Origin: Rickettsiales bacterium
GTDB taxonomy: Bacteria; Pseudomonadota; Alphaproteobacteria; Rs-D84
Assembly (NCBI GenBank): GCA_031262525.1
Contig: JAISHM010000008.1
Span: 1 to 44,234, forward strand
Direction: 5' to 3'
DNA: 44,234 bases
Within the stretch, counting starts at the first letter, position 1. Every line of letters begins with the position of its first letter. The position numbers and the translations under genes were made by a program. Under the pieces are notes generated by a model. It was not told the origin of the DNA. It did not search any database and was given only the letters and a program-made list of their open reading frames with translations. This document shows, piece after piece, positions 8,871-16,569 of this stretch.

Positions 8871-9245
8871 TTAAATTCCATCACATTCTGGGCTGGGGTT
8901 GCCCAATGACACACACATTTCTTTCAGACTATCATCTGTGCTGGGTGGGGGCGAACTATTATCTACGCCCCCCCCACCGCCGCCTTTTTTAGCATTTTTT
9001 GCGTGTAAAATTCCGTATGTCGCCAGTCCTGCCCCCGTCAGTCCCAGGGTCGTTGCCCCCGCGATTTTCAATCCTTTTGTATCTTTACTGCAATCCGCCA
9101 ATTCGACCTGTTTCTTTTTTAATTCCGATTGTAATTTCTGAATATTATTTTGCGTCATCTGGATTAAAATTTCGGTCGGCGCAGAATTTGCAAAAAAGGG
9201 ATAAATTAAAAACAATCCAAAAATAGCGGCGAATTTATTTATCAT
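8871..9245 (-). CDS. Small exported protein with coiled coil and glycine-rich membrane segment
   Basis: A 124-residue product starting at 9245 (MINKFAAIFGLFLIYPF), with a signal peptide ending near ANSA. Its layout is a short coiled coil (QNNIQKLQSELKKKQVEL), a Gly/Ala/Thr-rich hydrophobic stretch (GATTLGLTGAGLATYGIL), a polyglycine run and a Ser/Pro tail with three Cys. The polyglycine is encoded by a C8 run on the plus strand (8968-8975) that could slip. The start overlaps the end of the preceding gene by 11 bp, so translation is probably coupled. Its architecture matches the 9235-9570 neighbour, so the two look like diverged paralogues. Confidence 0.7.
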   Translation of the reverse strand: MINKFAAIFGLFLIYPFFANSAPTEILIQMTQNNIQKLQSELKKKQVELADCSKDTKGLKIAGATTLGLTGAGLATYGILHAKNAKKGGGGGGVDNSSPPPSTDDSLKEMCVSLGNPSPECDGI

Positions 9246-9570
9246 TTTCGCCCTCTGTTTCATCCGATTCTTTGTTTGATTTTTCTTTTTTGGATTTGAC
9301 CAGTTTATTTGCCTCTATCCCGACCAAAACACCCGAACCGACAACCCCGACCGAACCAATAATGGTCGCCGCGGTCCAGTTCTTTTTATTTTTTTTACAT
9401 TCGGATAATTGCCGGTCAATGTCTTGAATTTGTTGCCGCAATGATGATTCTTGTTCTTGTAATTGGCTTAAATCATACTCGGGGGGGGGGGGACAGATTC
9501 AGTCGCACGCGCCACACCCACAAAATTTATGGTGCAAACAACCGCAAAAAAAGCGAATAATAATCTCATC
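9235..9570 (-). pseudogene. Exported coiled-coil protein, out of frame at a 12-bp poly-C tract
   Basis: From ATG at 9570 the minus strand encodes a signal peptide (MRLLFAFFAVVCTINF, ending VARA) and then TESVPPPP, where 12 consecutive C residues throw the frame into a stop. With 13 or 10 C residues the frame continues as PEYDLSQLQEQESSLRQQI, a coiled coil. A glycine-rich hydrophobic segment (AATIIGSVGVVGSGVLVGI) and a Lys/Glu-rich tail ending at 9235 follow. As read, the gene is off. The intact second half and tight overlap with the next gene suggest a switchable or recently broken gene. Confidence 0.75.
9481..9492. repeat. 12-bp poly-G tract (poly-C in the coding strand)
   Basis: Twelve uninterrupted G residues on the plus strand lie inside the N-terminal coding region of an exported protein. 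A tract this long is prone to slipped-strand mispairing and to sequencing error. Confidence 0.9.
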
Positions 9571-9613
9571 TTCCAAGAATATTATATCACACAAATCAAA
9601 AAAAAAACAAATT

Positions 9614-9698
9614 TGGTGCGACTGGGGGGACTTGAACCCCCATGGATTTATCCACAGCATCCTTAGTGCTGCGCGGCTACCAATTACGCCACAGTCGC
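9614..9698 (-). tRNA. tRNA-Leu (anticodon AAG)
   Basis: Read on the minus strand, GCGACTG pairs with CAGTCGC, discriminator A, and CCA is encoded. The anticodon stem CAGCA/TGCTG encloses loop CTAAGGA, so the anticodon is AAG. The variable arm TGGA-TAAA-TCCA marks a type II leucine tRNA. The T-arm is GGGGG-TTCAAGT-CCCCC. A34 would need conversion to inosine to read CUC. Confidence 0.92.
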
Positions 9699-9768
9699 AA
9701 ATCGTGTTATTATCCTGTATCTGGAAATTATTGTCAAGCCAAAGAAAAAATTATAAAACCAGTCGCTA

Positions 9769-10758
9769 TTACGGATTCGTCAGACGCAATTCAATTCTGC
9801 GGTTTCTCTGCAAATTCGCCGCGTCCGTTGTAATCGGATACATATCGCCAAAGCCACTGGGGACCAGTCGTCGTGCATCAACCCCCGCCGCGGTCAATTC
9901 CGCCACGACCGCGCGCGCGCGCAACAATGATAATTCCAGATTATTTTTATAATCCCGCGTTCCCGGAATAACCGCCGCGTTGTCGGTATGTCCATCAACA
10001 CGAATTATCCAATTCACATTCATCGGTATTTTTGATTCCAAACTAATTATAGCCGGCGCAATTTGGCGAATTTGCGTCCGGCCCGCGTCTGACAATTTAT
10101 AAGACCCGCGCGCAAATAAAATATCACTGGGGACTACAAATCTATCGGACGATGTATCAACCAAGCCTGACCCCGCCAGCGCGCCACGAATTGCGCCATA
10201 AAATTGCGATTGATATTGTCCCAGTTCTGCGATTTTTTCTGCCATGGCTTTGTTCAATCTTTCGGACATTGCCGCGTATTCAGTTGCTTGTTCGGCGGCG
10301 CGTTGGTCCGCAAAGCGCAGCAATTCGTTCAGACGCGCAACCTCACCCGCCAAAGATTCCCGCGCCGCGGCGTCCAATTTCGCGTTTTCCAGCGCCGCAT
10401 TCAATCCTGAGATTTGTATATTTAATTCGTTCATCTGGGCGGCAAGGGCGTTTTTTTCATCCTGGGATACATTTAATTCTTGCTGCATTGTTTCTATTTG
10501 TGTTTTTGACATCAGCAATAATTGTTTTGCCTCTTCCCCATCGGCGGTCATTTTGGCAATTTGCTCGGTCTGGGCAGCATTTGCATTCTTTAATTCATTT
10601 ACCGCCACATTCGTTTTCTTTGCGCTGAATACATTCGTTGTCGTCCATAAAAACACAAAAACAATCAGTAAAAACACCAAAATAATCACCAGGTTAGAAA
10701 ATAAATCCACAAAGCCCGGCCAAGTATTTGTCTTTTCCTTGAATCTGATTTTTAACAT
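9769..10758 (-). CDS. OmpA/MotB-family peptidoglycan-binding protein
   Basis: A 329-residue inner-membrane-anchored protein with one N-terminal TM (about residues 18-42) and a long coiled coil (about 55-195, repeating ELNVSQDEKNALAAQMNEL-like heptads). A C-terminal OmpA-like domain (about 205-329) has DGHTDNAAV and NRRIELRL, the peptidoglycan-binding pattern. It is co-directional with a MotA/TolQ/ExbB channel gene 18 bp upstream, so the two likely form a proton-driven envelope complex tethered to the cell wall. Alphaproteobacteria commonly carry this non-flagellar pair. No flagellar genes are in view. Confidence 0.88.
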   Translation of the reverse strand: MLKIRFKEKTNTWPGFVDLFSNLVIILVFLLIVFVFLWTTTNVFSAKKTNVAVNELKNANAAQTEQIAKMTADGEEAKQLLLMSKTQIETMQQELNVSQDEKNALAAQMNELNIQISGLNAALENAKLDAAARESLAGEVARLNELLRFADQRAAEQATEYAAMSERLNKAMAEKIAELGQYQSQFYGAIRGALAGSGLVDTSSDRFVVPSDILFARGSYKLSDAGRTQIRQIAPAIISLESKIPMNVNWIIRVDGHTDNAAVIPGTRDYKNNLELSLLRARAVVAELTAAGVDARRLVPSGFGDMYPITTDAANLQRNRRIELRLTNP

Positions 10759-10776
10759 TTCTCTCTCCTCTTATTT

Positions 10777-11565
10777 CTATTTCAGACGCGCAACGCTGCG
10801 TTCCAAGCGCGCCACCGCCGCGCCCAAATCCCGCACTGCAGTATTTATATTTGCGTCTGTTTGTTCAATTTCGGTCGTTCTGGACAATCTGGTTTGGATT
10901 GCCATATTTTCTTCTAACTCTCGAAACAATGCGTTTTGCGCGATTGTCGTTTGTAATTGTAAAAATCCGACAATCAAACTACCCGCCAAACCCAACAGCG
11001 ACGATGAAAACGCATATCCCATTCCCGCCAGCGGGCCGCCTAATGACGCCTGCATAGTGTTCATCACATTTTCATCATTAAAATCCAGCGCCGTTATCAT
11101 ATCCGAAAACCCACCAACCGTATGAATCAAACCCCAAAAAGTCCCCAACAATCCCAAAAATATCAAAACATTTGTAATATAGTGCAGATTGTCGCGCTGG
11201 TCCTCGAACCGACCCATTATCATCTCTAAAAAACCATTTGTTGTTTGCGCCGATAACAGATTTTTACGCTGGGCCCGCGCGCGGGTCAGCATTATCGCAA
11301 TCGGGCGAAAAATCCGTGGGGGCAATTGGGGTGCGCGTGCACCGCCAAAAAATTCCCGCATCCATTTATATTCAGGAATTAAACGCAATGTGTCGATAAA
11401 ACATAATCCTATACCGAATAATGTTGTGCCAATAATAACCCCGTTCAGCCAGATATTTACGACCGCAATCTGCATCAAATCGCCGAAAAATAAAATTATC
11501 CCGATAAAAATCAACGCCGTGAAAAGCGCCATTCTGTTTAATGAATGATGAAATTTGCTGTTCAT
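10777..11565 (-). CDS. MotA/TolQ/ExbB-type proton channel protein
   Basis: A 262-residue protein with hydrophobic segments at about residues 12-30, 36-55, 132-155 and 175-205. The last two carry the family signature (NVLIFLGLLGTFWGLIHTV and GGPLAGMGYAFSSSLLGLAG). A cytoplasmic loop lies between TM2 and TM3. The C-terminus is a coiled coil. It should form the stator-like channel with the OmpA/MotB protein encoded next, converting proton flow into mechanical work on the envelope. It is the first gene of this two-gene unit. Confidence 0.88.
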   Translation of the reverse strand: MNSKFHHSLNRMALFTALIFIGIILFFGDLMQIAVVNIWLNGVIIGTTLFGIGLCFIDTLRLIPEYKWMREFFGGARAPQLPPRIFRPIAIMLTRARAQRKNLLSAQTTNGFLEMIMGRFEDQRDNLHYITNVLIFLGLLGTFWGLIHTVGGFSDMITALDFNDENVMNTMQASLGGPLAGMGYAFSSSLLGLAGSLIVGFLQLQTTIAQNALFRELEENMAIQTRLSRTTEIEQTDANINTAVRDLGAAVARLERSVARLK

Positions 11566-11626
11566 TTATAACCCCTCGGTCAAATTATAGTAAAATTGTA
11601 AATACCGCGTCAATAAGATTTTTTGC

Positions 11627-11655
11627 TTGATTTTGTGTAAATTCTTTACTATGAT
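11627..11655 (+). promoter_or_regulatory. Promoter of the rpsF operon
   Basis: TTGATT (11627-11632), a 17-bp spacer and TATGAT (11650-11655), with a predicted start near 11662 and a leader of about 50 nt. Confidence 0.6.
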
Positions 11656-11665
11656 TGTGTTGTTC

Positions 11666-11690
11666 CTGCTGGGGGTAATGGTGCCCGCAG
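11666..11690 (+). promoter_or_regulatory. Leader hairpin before rpsF, possible S6:S18 autoregulatory site
   Basis: CTGC, a bulged T and GGG pair with CCC-GCAG around a ten-base loop, at the 5' end of the predicted rpsF mRNA. In many bacteria the S6:S18 complex binds a structured element in its own leader. This hairpin is in the right place but I cannot confirm the consensus. Confidence 0.35.
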
Positions 11691-11712
11691 CCAACAGACC
11701 AAAGGAAATAAA

Positions 11713-12048
11713 ATGGCATATTACGAAAGTGTTCTGGTATTTCGCCAGGACCTGACCGAACCGCAGGTCAAAGAAAAAGCGGCAAAATTCGCAGAAATTA
11801 TCAAAGAATTGGGCGGGGTTGTTAAATCCACAGAATTTTGGGGATTGAAAAACTTGGCGTATGTTATTCGCAAGAATCGCAAGGCTCATTATATAATGAT
11901 GAATATTGAAATGGACGGAAAAAACATCACTGAATTGGAACGCCGTGCGCGTATTGACGAAGATGTTATTCGTTTCCTGAATGTGCGGGTTGATGAATTA
12001 TCAACAACTCCGTCAATTATGATGTCAAAAAATGAAGAGGTGGAATAA
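11713..12048 (+). CDS. rpsF: 30S ribosomal protein S6
   Basis: A 111-residue protein of the 30S platform that pairs with S18. [19 protein letters not shown] is the conserved S6 start; [20 protein letters not shown] is the central strand-helix signature; a short acidic tail follows. AAAGGAAATAA before ATG is a good ribosome-binding site. The stop shares its last A with the rpsR start (TAATG), so the genes are translationally coupled. Confidence 0.97.
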   Translation: MAYYESVLVFRQDLTEPQVKEKAAKFAEIIKELGGVVKSTEFWGLKNLAYVIRKNRKAHYIMMNIEMDGKNITELERRARIDEDVIRFLNVRVDELSTTPSIMMSKNEEVE

Positions 12049-12275
12049 TGGCAGTTCGCGCAGCAATTTACAGAAAAAAAGCAAACCCATTAAAGGGTAA
12101 AAAAATTGACTATAAAGATGTGAAAACATTGGGTCATTACATCACAGAACGCGGGAAAATCGTTCCCAGCCGCATCAGCGGTGTTTCCGCGCGCGACCAA
12201 CGCGCATTGGCAACCGCGATTAAACGCGCGCGTCATTTGGGACTGGTTCCATTTGTGCGGAATAACCTGGGATAA
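12048..12275 (+). CDS. rpsR: 30S ribosomal protein S18
   Basis: A 75-residue basic protein that binds 16S rRNA together with S6. [19 protein letters not shown] and the C-terminal [19 protein letters not shown] stretch are diagnostic. Length is normal. It overlaps rpsF by one base and precedes rplI by 46 bp in the usual rpsF-rpsR-rplI order. Confidence 0.97.
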   Translation: MAVRAAIYRKKANPLKGKKIDYKDVKTLGHYITERGKIVPSRISGVSARDQRALATAIKRARHLGLVPFVRNNLG

Positions 12276-12321
12276 TAAATTTGGGCGAACGCTCTAACTT
12301 TAATAAATAAAAGGACAGATT

Positions 12322-12912
12322 ATGAAAATAATTTTAACAGAAAAAATAAATAAATTAGGCAATATCGGCGACGCGGTTGATGTTGCAACGGGCTATGCAC
12401 GGAATTATCTGTTGCCAAATGGTAAGGCGATGCGCTATTCTCGTGAAAATTTGGCGATTTTTGACGCAAAGAAAGCGGACTTGGTCGCGAAACAAGAACT
12501 GGCAAAGAAAACGGCTGACGGTAATCGCGGTTTGGTAGAATCTGCGAAATTTTATATGATACGCCAAGCGGGCGATACAGGTCATCTGTATGGCAGCGTG
12601 TCCAGCCGTGATATTTCGCGTTTATTGCGTGAATTGACCGGTGTAGCGGTTGAATCGGCACAGGTTTTATTGGGTTCTCCAATTAAAACGATTGGTGCTT
12701 TTGATACAAAAATCGCATTGCATCCAGATGTGATTGTGCCGATTAAAATCTATGTTGCGCAAACACAAGATGAAATTGACGCCTTGGTCGCGGGTAAAGT
12801 TTTAACATTTGGAACAAAGAAAATTGAAGAAGAAACCGAAGAAAAAACGGAAGAAAAAGTAGAAGAAAAAGAAGCGATTGCTGAAGAAAAATCCGAAGTC
12901 ATCGCAGAATAA
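12322..12912 (+). CDS. rplI: 50S ribosomal protein L9 with acidic C-terminal tail
   Basis: L9 binds domain V of 23S rRNA. The N-terminal domain MKIILTEKINKLGNIGDAV and the C-terminal RNA-binding domain (LYGSVSSRDISRLL) are present. At 196 residues it is about 45 longer than usual. The extra part is a Glu/Lys-rich repeat of EEKTEEKVEEKE type, a low-complexity acidic tail seen in some alphaproteobacterial L9. AAAGGACAG precedes the ATG. A terminator follows. Confidence 0.96.
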   Translation: MKIILTEKINKLGNIGDAVDVATGYARNYLLPNGKAMRYSRENLAIFDAKKADLVAKQELAKKTADGNRGLVESAKFYMIRQAGDTGHLYGSVSSRDISRLLRELTGVAVESAQVLLGSPIKTIGAFDTKIALHPDVIVPIKIYVAQTQDEIDALVAGKVLTFGTKKIEEETEEKTEEKVEEKEAIAEEKSEVIAE

Positions 12913-12934
12913 AAAATTCAACAACGATAAAAAA

Positions 12935-12956
12935 AACGCGGGTTATCCCGCGTTTC
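12935..12956 (+). terminator. Terminator of the rpsF operon
   Basis: AACGCGGG, short loop, CCCGCGTT stem followed by TTCTTTTT, 23 bp after the rplI stop. Confidence 0.85.
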
Positions 12957-13185
12957 TTTTTAATATCTGTATCAGTGTCGATGAATTGGTATTGCACGAC
13001 GCAAATTCCCCGCCCCAGGGGGCGGGTGAAGTTCCCCTCCTGTGGGGGGGTGTCGCGTAGCGACGGGGTGGTTTAGCCAAGTTCAAGAAAAAACTATACC
13101 TAAAAAACATTTCAACTTGTCCTTTCTCTGTCGTCATACCCGCGACGGCAGGTATCCACCGCCCCGCAGGGGTTTATATTTATCC

Positions 13186-13205
13186 TTGTCCTTTATAAAG
13201 GACAA
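13186..13205. repeat. Palindrome copy 1
   Basis: Perfect 20-bp palindrome TTGTCCTTTATAAAGGACAA. Confidence 0.9.
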
Positions 13206-13315
13206 TATCAAATTAAAGTTTTTATTCTCATAAACTCGGTCTAAAATCCCCGCCCTGTGGGGGGGTGCGGACGAAGTCCGTGGGGCGGGGGAATCGGCTA
13301 AGATATAGTAAAAAC

Positions 13316-13335
13316 TTGTCCTTTATAAAGGACAA
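13316..13335. repeat. Palindrome copy 2
   Basis: Identical to copy 1, TTGTCCTTTATAAAGGACAA. Confidence 0.9.
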
Positions 13336-13448
13336 TATCTCTCTCTTATCTCGGATGGTTCCCCCACCCCATTTTACTCGCTTTGCTCGTAATCCAACCC
13401 GCCCTCACAGGGCGGGGAATTTTTTTTGCGCAATAGAGTTTATTATTA

Positions 13449-13468
13449 TTGTCCTTTATAATGGACAA
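13449..13468. repeat. Palindrome copy 3
   Basis: TTGTCCTTTATAATGGACAA, one base different from copies 1 and 2, followed by GTTTTTAATCTGTTA as at 21,376. Confidence 0.88.
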
Positions 13469-13679
13469 TGTTTTTAATCTGTTATTCTTAAACGAAAACG
13501 AAGTTTTCGTCATACCAACGAGGACGAGGATCCCCTGCCCCGTAGGGATTTTTAAAACTGCTGCGCAGCATTGGGGCACCCCAAAGCGGGGGTGACGCAC
13601 AAGAAAAAAGTTAGTAGAGCGCAGAGCGAAGATATTAATAGTTAATAGTTATTAGTTAGGGTTTTTAATCTGTAAATTA

Positions 13680-13697
13680 GTCCTTTATAATGGACAA
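13680..13697. repeat. Palindrome copy 4
   Basis: GTCCTTTATAATGGACAA; the left TT is replaced by TA, otherwise as copy 3. Confidence 0.85.
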
Positions 13698-13790
13698 CTA
13701 TGACAAGAAAGCCCTGTTCCCGCCAAAGCGGGAATGACAAGAGTTTTATTTGTAGATTGGTGTTTTTTATCTACGTCAATGACTTAATAC

Positions 13791-16496
13791 TTACCACTCT
13801 GATTCTGGGGTAACATATAAATTTTTATTATATGCTGTTTTTATTTTATCTGCATCGCAATCACTCCAATTTTGCGGTGAATTGTCATTTACGCCCTTTG
13901 CGCCACCATCAACTACACAATTCTGACGGTCAGATGAATCACTACCATCACTTTTATCATATTCTGCACAATGTTGAAACACACATTGCCCAGTGTCCCA
14001 ATTAAAACTTAACTTTCTGGTTACACCTTTTTGATGCAAAAACACAAGAGGATTTTTTTCTGGAATATAATAATTTTCAGAATCTATCCCTGTTTGCACA
14101 TTGCTAATCAATGCCGTTGCGGCTGCTATATGACAATAATTTCCATAAAATGTTTTTGTATTTGGGAGGTTTAAACAATATAATAATGCTTTGCTATTTC
14201 GTGCATATATCTCTTTATTTTTTTCAGCTTCTATTGCTTCGTCATTTTTTTTTTGACTCAGATAATCATCTACATCTTCGTCCAGTGTATTTAATTTTTT
14301 ATTATAATTATTTTGTGCGGTTTGCAAAACCAACTGCATCAACGTCGTTCGCATATTATTTGTTAAACTTGGATACTGCGGTTCACCAGACATTGGTAAA
14401 CTTACCCCTGGGATACGACGACCCGTCATACACCATTGCACAGTTGTGTCCGCATTTATCGTATTCATCAACGCATCAACCATGTTTTGCATCGCGCCCA
14501 CCATATCTTTGGTGCTGGTTGATATGGTTGGGTCTTCGTTTGCTGTGTTGTTATAAACAAATTTTCCATCCGATGATATTGTTATAGAACCCCATGGGAT
14601 TTTACCCCGAACCTCATAAGAATCATCGTTGGCATCCCCCCTAAATAAGGTCAATGTGCTGGCGCCAATTGTTGTATTATTCTCTATCGACTGACAAGTA
14701 ATTGTATCACCACAAACATTTATCATTGCTGCCTCGGCCGCGTTTTGACATACGCGTTGCAAATTATTGTCCATATTTAACATTATACCCGCAACCAAAC
14801 TATTAAATCTTTCGGGTGAATATGCAGAACACCCAATCAAAGCATCTTCGTCGATACTGGCAATAATATCTTCGGTGCTGAGTCCCACACATTGTTTATA
14901 ATCCGCGCCACACATATTTTCACTGGTTAAATATGCCTTTACCTGGTCCGTGCAAGAATCAACACGCATCGCCGCCAATTTTTGGGTCACAAATTTCCAC
15001 ATTGGGTCATCATCAGTGGCACTGACCCCGCAGGCATCCAATTCAACCTTACACGCATTGGTCAATACAGACGGGTCATTCAAGCAATAATCGTATGAGC
15101 CGCTACCCTCTTCCGCCAAAAAAGTTTCTTTACAAGACCGCTGGAAACAACTGGAGATATTGGAAATACAACTTGACCTGACATCGGCCTCGGCCGCTAA
15201 TTCTGCGGATTTTAACGCAGGCGCGATTGACGCCATAAAGGTATCCCAAACCTGGTCCCGCACCATTTCGCACTGACTTAACACCCCCTCGCACAGTGGC
15301 TTTTTCGCCATCATCATATCATAGGTGCTGGCCGCAATTTCAACACTGGTTTTAACACCTTTTATTTCTATATTTTGGGTATTACCCCGCGTTGCGAATA
15401 TCCCGGCCCCAGTCGTTGGTTTTTTCATTGCATTTTGACGCGCCACCATATCAACACACCCTTTCCAGTCTGTGCCACAACCACCGCGTTCTGTATCCTG
15501 AAAACATTGTTGCATTTGCACAACACAGCCACCCAAATCATATTTATTTTGTTCATCAAACGCGGTCAATGCGGCCTTTTTAACCTCGGTCTGGGCCAAG
15601 GTCAATTTTTCCGCAGACGAATTTCGCCGTTTTGCCAAATCATTTTCATACGCCGAACAATTTGATACAATCTGGGCGCTATACATCATGGATAACATTG
15701 GAATATCTGACGAACATTCGGGGATTTGCGACACACACAAAGAATGCACCGCCGCCCGTAAATCGTCCCCAACCAGTCCATCCAGTGCATATACATCTAT
15801 GTCCGAATTATATTCCGGTTCATTAAAAATACTGGATACATCAAAAATTTCTGACCGCGTTGACGGCGCCGCAGGTGTTGAATTTTCCGACACATCTGAC
15901 GAAAAGTCTAACGCCGCCAGCGCGCTATCCACAAAATCCGCACGCGCCCCAACCCCCAGAGTAATCCGTTCTGCCCCTGTTGTTGCCATCGCCAACGATT
16001 GTTGGTCCAATTTGGTAATCTCATCCAAAACCCGATTTAATTCTGTGATATGATTACTGCACTGACAACGCCCGCCATTGGCATTATCCAACATACAAAA
16101 AGAATCCATACACCCCATATATTTTTCATTACAAGAATCCGATACCAAGACATTTTTCGCCGCCTCTTGAACACCGGTTCCAGATTGAATTACATTTTTT
16201 TTCGTTGCCGCACGCGCAACCACACCCTGATTTTGCACAGGCGCCGCAACCGAGGTCACCGCACGCGTCGCAACGCGCGCCGCCACCGCAGGCGTTGGCG
16301 CGTTTGTATTGCGCGCAACCGCGCGCGCCGCACTGCGTGCCGTTGTTGGCGCCGGCGTTGATGAATTTGTTGTTTCTGTTTTTACATTTTCTGTTGCCGC
16401 CGCTACCCCCGAACCACGACGATTTACAGGCGCATCCGCCGCCACAGCGGCAAATGTCGCAAAAATTGCAGTAAAACAGAAAAAGATTTTTTTCAT
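13791..16496 (-). CDS. Giant cysteine-rich exported protein
   Basis: A 901-residue protein. The signal peptide (about residues 1-20, MKKIFFCFTAIFATFAAVAA) is followed by about 95 residues of low-complexity Ala/Arg/Thr/Pro/Val (repeating AAR, VAR, ATR). From residue 122 it carries cysteine clusters: C122-x6-C129-x4-C134-x9-C-x-C, then CVVQMQQC, CGTDWKGC, CISNISSCFQRSC and many others, up to the C-terminus. The spacing C-x6-C-x4-C recurs in the proteins encoded at 23217-24527 and 24531-25379. The protein is most likely a disulfide-stabilised periplasmic or surface protein. AGAGAG precedes the ATG. No enzymatic motif is recognised, and it stands alone between a repeat region and polA. Confidence 0.85.
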   Translation of the reverse strand: MKKIFFCFTAIFATFAAVAADAPVNRRGSGVAAATENVKTETTNSSTPAPTTARSAARAVARNTNAPTPAVAARVATRAVTSVAAPVQNQGVVARAATKKNVIQSGTGVQEAAKNVLVSDSCNEKYMGCMDSFCMLDNANGGRCQCSNHITELNRVLDEITKLDQQSLAMATTGAERITLGVGARADFVDSALAALDFSSDVSENSTPAAPSTRSEIFDVSSIFNEPEYNSDIDVYALDGLVGDDLRAAVHSLCVSQIPECSSDIPMLSMMYSAQIVSNCSAYENDLAKRRNSSAEKLTLAQTEVKKAALTAFDEQNKYDLGGCVVQMQQCFQDTERGGCGTDWKGCVDMVARQNAMKKPTTGAGIFATRGNTQNIEIKGVKTSVEIAASTYDMMMAKKPLCEGVLSQCEMVRDQVWDTFMASIAPALKSAELAAEADVRSSCISNISSCFQRSCKETFLAEEGSGSYDYCLNDPSVLTNACKVELDACGVSATDDDPMWKFVTQKLAAMRVDSCTDQVKAYLTSENMCGADYKQCVGLSTEDIIASIDEDALIGCSAYSPERFNSLVAGIMLNMDNNLQRVCQNAAEAAMINVCGDTITCQSIENNTTIGASTLTLFRGDANDDSYEVRGKIPWGSITISSDGKFVYNNTANEDPTISTSTKDMVGAMQNMVDALMNTINADTTVQWCMTGRRIPGVSLPMSGEPQYPSLTNNMRTTLMQLVLQTAQNNYNKKLNTLDEDVDDYLSQKKNDEAIEAEKNKEIYARNSKALLYCLNLPNTKTFYGNYCHIAAATALISNVQTGIDSENYYIPEKNPLVFLHQKGVTRKLSFNWDTGQCVFQHCAEYDKSDGSDSSDRQNCVVDGGAKGVNDNSPQNWSDCDADKIKTAYNKNLYVTPESEW

Positions 16497-16569
16497 TTTC
16501 TCTCTTTAATTATTTAATTTTATCATTTTTTTTATTTTTTATCCAATAAAAAATTCAATTCCCATGGGT

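Larger units (their letters stand above)
12960..13790. repeat. Gene-free region packed with dispersed repeats
   Basis: About 830 bp without a credible gene. It contains four copies of a TTGTCCTTTATAAAGGACAA-type palindrome and two copies of a CGTCATAC...ATCC...GCCCCGYAGGG element (13132-13174 and 13508-13550). GC-rich units of the form GAAGTTCCCC...TGTGGGGGGGTG...GGGGTGG occur at 13028-13075, 13249-13292 and, inverted, 13345-13420. A TTCCCGC-CAAA-GCGGGAA hairpin lies at 13717-13734. The same units recur at 21,137-21,376. They look like REP/MITE-type intergenic elements. Confidence 0.75.

Noticed and set aside
10244-11125. 293-residue plus-strand reading frame
   Set aside because: It is antisense to the MotA/OmpA pair. 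Its Ala/Ser/Phe/Asn-rich sequence is what the reverse of coiled-coil coding DNA gives.
9769-11565. MotA-like plus MotB/OmpA-like pair as a Zorya-type defence system
   Set aside because: ZorA/ZorB are related, but no ZorC, ZorD or ZorE-like gene is near. The pair sits between a tRNA and the rpsF operon, and standalone pairs of this kind are common in alphaproteobacteria.
13028-13735. CRISPR array
   Set aside because: The repeats are palindromes and GC hairpins at irregular distances, without constant spacers, and no cas gene is present.
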